DNA of 5,898 nucleotides, from assembly GCA_035260485.1 (NCBI GenBank), contig DATFVC010000036.1, positions 1 to 5,898 of the forward strand, in the 5' to 3' direction. The translations under genes were made by a program, and so were the position numbers. Positions 5,577-5,898 of the stretch are shown here, piece by piece; within the stretch, counting starts at the first letter, position 1; each line of letters begins with the position of its first letter. This DNA comes from VRUE01 sp035260485. GTDB taxonomy: Bacteria > Actinomycetota > Thermoleophilia > Solirubrobacterales > 70-9. The notes under the pieces are model-generated. The model was not told the origin of the DNA and did not search any database. It worked only from the letters and a program-made list of their open reading frames with translations.

Positions 5577-5898
<322 letters not shown>

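Overview
The window is a high-GC bacterial chromosome segment holding seven protein genes, two of them cut by the window edges. The best lineage clue is the C-terminal module of the secreted protease. It is a small disulfide-bearing beta domain with the pattern F.C.VDG.PF..C, then G.H.LRV.A.DAAGN.D.TPA.Y.F.V. I know this module mainly as a repeated extracellular domain of Thermoleophilia/Solirubrobacterales (Actinomycetota). GC-rich third positions and apparently leaderless starts also fit an actinobacterium. The lineage call is an inference, not a proof.

Layout. Positions 1-1107 (+): C-terminal half of a RecD2-type DNA helicase, missing its N-terminus. Positions 1171-1857 (+; alternative GTG start at 1144): a TVP38/TMEM64 (VTT-domain) membrane protein. 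Positions 1959-2261 and 2258-2698 (+): a VapB-like ribbon-helix-helix antitoxin and a PIN-domain VapC-like toxin, overlapping by ATGA, behind a 101-bp AT-richer control region with two perfect inverted repeats. Positions 2718-5051 (-): a secreted subtilisin-fold protease convergent with vapC, in which Glu stands where the catalytic His should be. Positions 5052-5290: a divergent control region. Positions 5291-5497 (+): a cold-shock protein with a structured leader, closed by a strong intrinsic terminator. Position 5577 to the end (+): the first 107 codons of the translational GTPase TypA/BipA.

How the genes relate. Only vapB-vapC is clearly an operon. The helicase, cold-shock protein and TypA are housekeeping or stress genes of the nucleic-acid and ribosome machinery, and each seems to have its own transcription unit. 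The toxin-antitoxin pair and the protease form a roughly 3.2-kb accessory-looking block between them.

Promoter theme. Several genes lack a convincing Shine-Dalgarno sequence but have a -10-like hexamer 6-9 bases before the start codon (TVP38, vapB, protease, typA). This suggests leaderless mRNAs. The cold-shock gene is the exception, with a GGAGG site and a leader of about 95 nt.

I see no clearly new multi-gene system. The most unusual elements are the Asp/Glu/Asn/Ser active site of the protease, the four-half-site geometry upstream of vapB, and the hairpin next to the cold-shock ribosome-binding site.
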